From Rikenellaceae bacterium (lineage in GTDB: Bacteria; Bacteroidota; Bacteroidia; Bacteroidales; Rikenellaceae), in the NCBI GenBank assembly GCA_021203585.1, contig JAJQAW010000104.1, positions 1 to 6,384 of the forward strand: DNA of 6,384 nt, written 5' to 3'. Position 1 is the first letter of the stretch, and every line of letters starts with the position of its first letter. Shown one piece after another: positions 5,993-6,384 of this stretch. Under the pieces are notes generated by a model. That model did no database searches, was not told where the DNA came from, and saw only the letters and a program-made list of their open reading frames with translations. A program made the position numbers and the translations under genes.

Positions 5993-5995
5993 CTA
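5993..5995 (-). other. In-frame amber codon splitting the surface-protein gene
   Basis: On the minus strand the frame reads SGLAR, TAG, KASLGAVGTLHNRFMAEYEGH with no change of frame. Both sides belong to one known protein architecture, so a single change (for example CAG to TAG) is the simplest origin. Confidence 0.8.
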
Positions 5996-6384
5996 GCGGG
6001 CTAATCCCGATTCGGGAGCAGCTGCATCCGTACCGGTCACCGACACGGATAGCGTATGGATATCTTCGGGAATCTCCTCCAGGGAGAGTTCCACCCGATT
6101 CCGAAATCCGTAGAGGGTACGGTCCGTCCCGATCCGAATCCCGGAAGCGGTCTCCGGGTGTTGCCGGCCCGATGCGGGCGGAGCGAAAAGCTCCCGTCGG
6201 TCGGATTCTTCGGCGAAAATCTCCGGCCGCATGGGATTGACCACACCGATGATTTTTTCAAAGAAAAATTCCTCCGATTCGTTCCGTTGATAGCGGGTGT
6301 AACCGATCAACCGGTAGCAGCCGGTCGGCAAATTCGGCGGCAGAAGCAACGTACCGCTACCCCGGCCCTGCCGCAGAGGGATCA
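5993..6384 (-). CDS. Middle part of the same large surface protein, 5' end outside the window
   Basis: The frame is open to the right edge, so the start, export signal and N-terminal domains lie beyond it; a TTG at 6349 is not a credible start. The visible sequence is a macroglobulin-like (MG2-type) beta domain. The diagnostic phrase LPTGCYRLIGYTRYQRN is followed by EEFFFEKIIGVVNP, then a second beta domain with NRVELSLEEIPEDIHTLSVSV. In relatives this leads directly to the EYEGH segment, here found just after the TAG. Truncation at the TAG would leave a protein without the plug-like half. The role is unknown; cell-surface or periplasmic location is inferred from relatives. Confidence 0.75.
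   Translation of the reverse strand, partial: IPLRQGRGSGTLLLPPNLPTGCYRLIGYTRYQRNESEEFFFEKIIGVVNPMRPEIFAEESDRRELFAPPASGRQHPETASGIRIGTDRTLYGFRNRVELSLEEIPEDIHTLSVSVTGTDAAAPESGLAR

Noticed and set aside
1..6384. Mobile element, CRISPR array, tRNA or phage content
   Set aside because: No direct-repeat arrays, transposase or integrase motifs, terminal inverted repeats or cloverleaf-like sequences were found on either strand.

Overview
The window looks like chromosomal DNA of a member of the Bacteroidota, most likely Bacteroidales. The evidence is the combination of a DUF4369/TlpA-type thioredoxin lipoprotein, an RRM protein with a Gly/Arg-rich tail, a cold-shock-domain protein with a long basic N-terminal extension, and a large surface protein with MG-like and TonB-plug-like segments. 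A TAnnTTTG-type promoter also fits. The genus cannot be fixed from the sequence. No tRNA, rRNA, CRISPR array, insertion sequence or phage gene was seen.

Layout. Bases 1-1809 (+) hold two tandem exported thioredoxin-fold genes. The first (DUF4369 plus TlpA domain) enters from the left edge and is split by an in-frame TAG at 775. The second starts by overlapping the end of the first, but its start and its signal peptide lie in different frames. Bases 1858-2082 (-) encode a small two-helix membrane protein. A strong hairpin terminator (2208-2252) closes a minus-strand operon read from right to left: a DEAD-box RNA helicase (4346-3122), a cold-shock protein (3096-2656) and an RRM RNA-binding protein (2625-2323), with gaps of only 25 and 30 bases. 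The helicase needs one frameshift, in a short C/G-rich stretch at 4119-4146. Bases 4347-4936 carry no convincing gene. They hold the terminator of the upstream gene, two candidate Bacteroidota-type promoters and a long leader for the helicase operon. Bases 4937-6384 (-) are the C-terminal part of a large surface protein, also split by an in-frame TAG (at 5993).

How they work together. The central operon is a coherent RNA-remodelling set: an unwinding helicase and two single-strand RNA binders, probably cold or stress responsive. The left genes are envelope redox proteins, and the right gene is a probable cell-surface protein.

The most unusual aspect is the density of broken but otherwise well-conserved frames: two in-frame ambers and two single-base frameshifts in 6.4 kb. 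Both nonsense codons are TAG, whereas the intact helicase, cold-shock and RRM genes end in TAA. This could be real gene decay, sequence error, or (less likely) amber readthrough. The sequence alone cannot decide.
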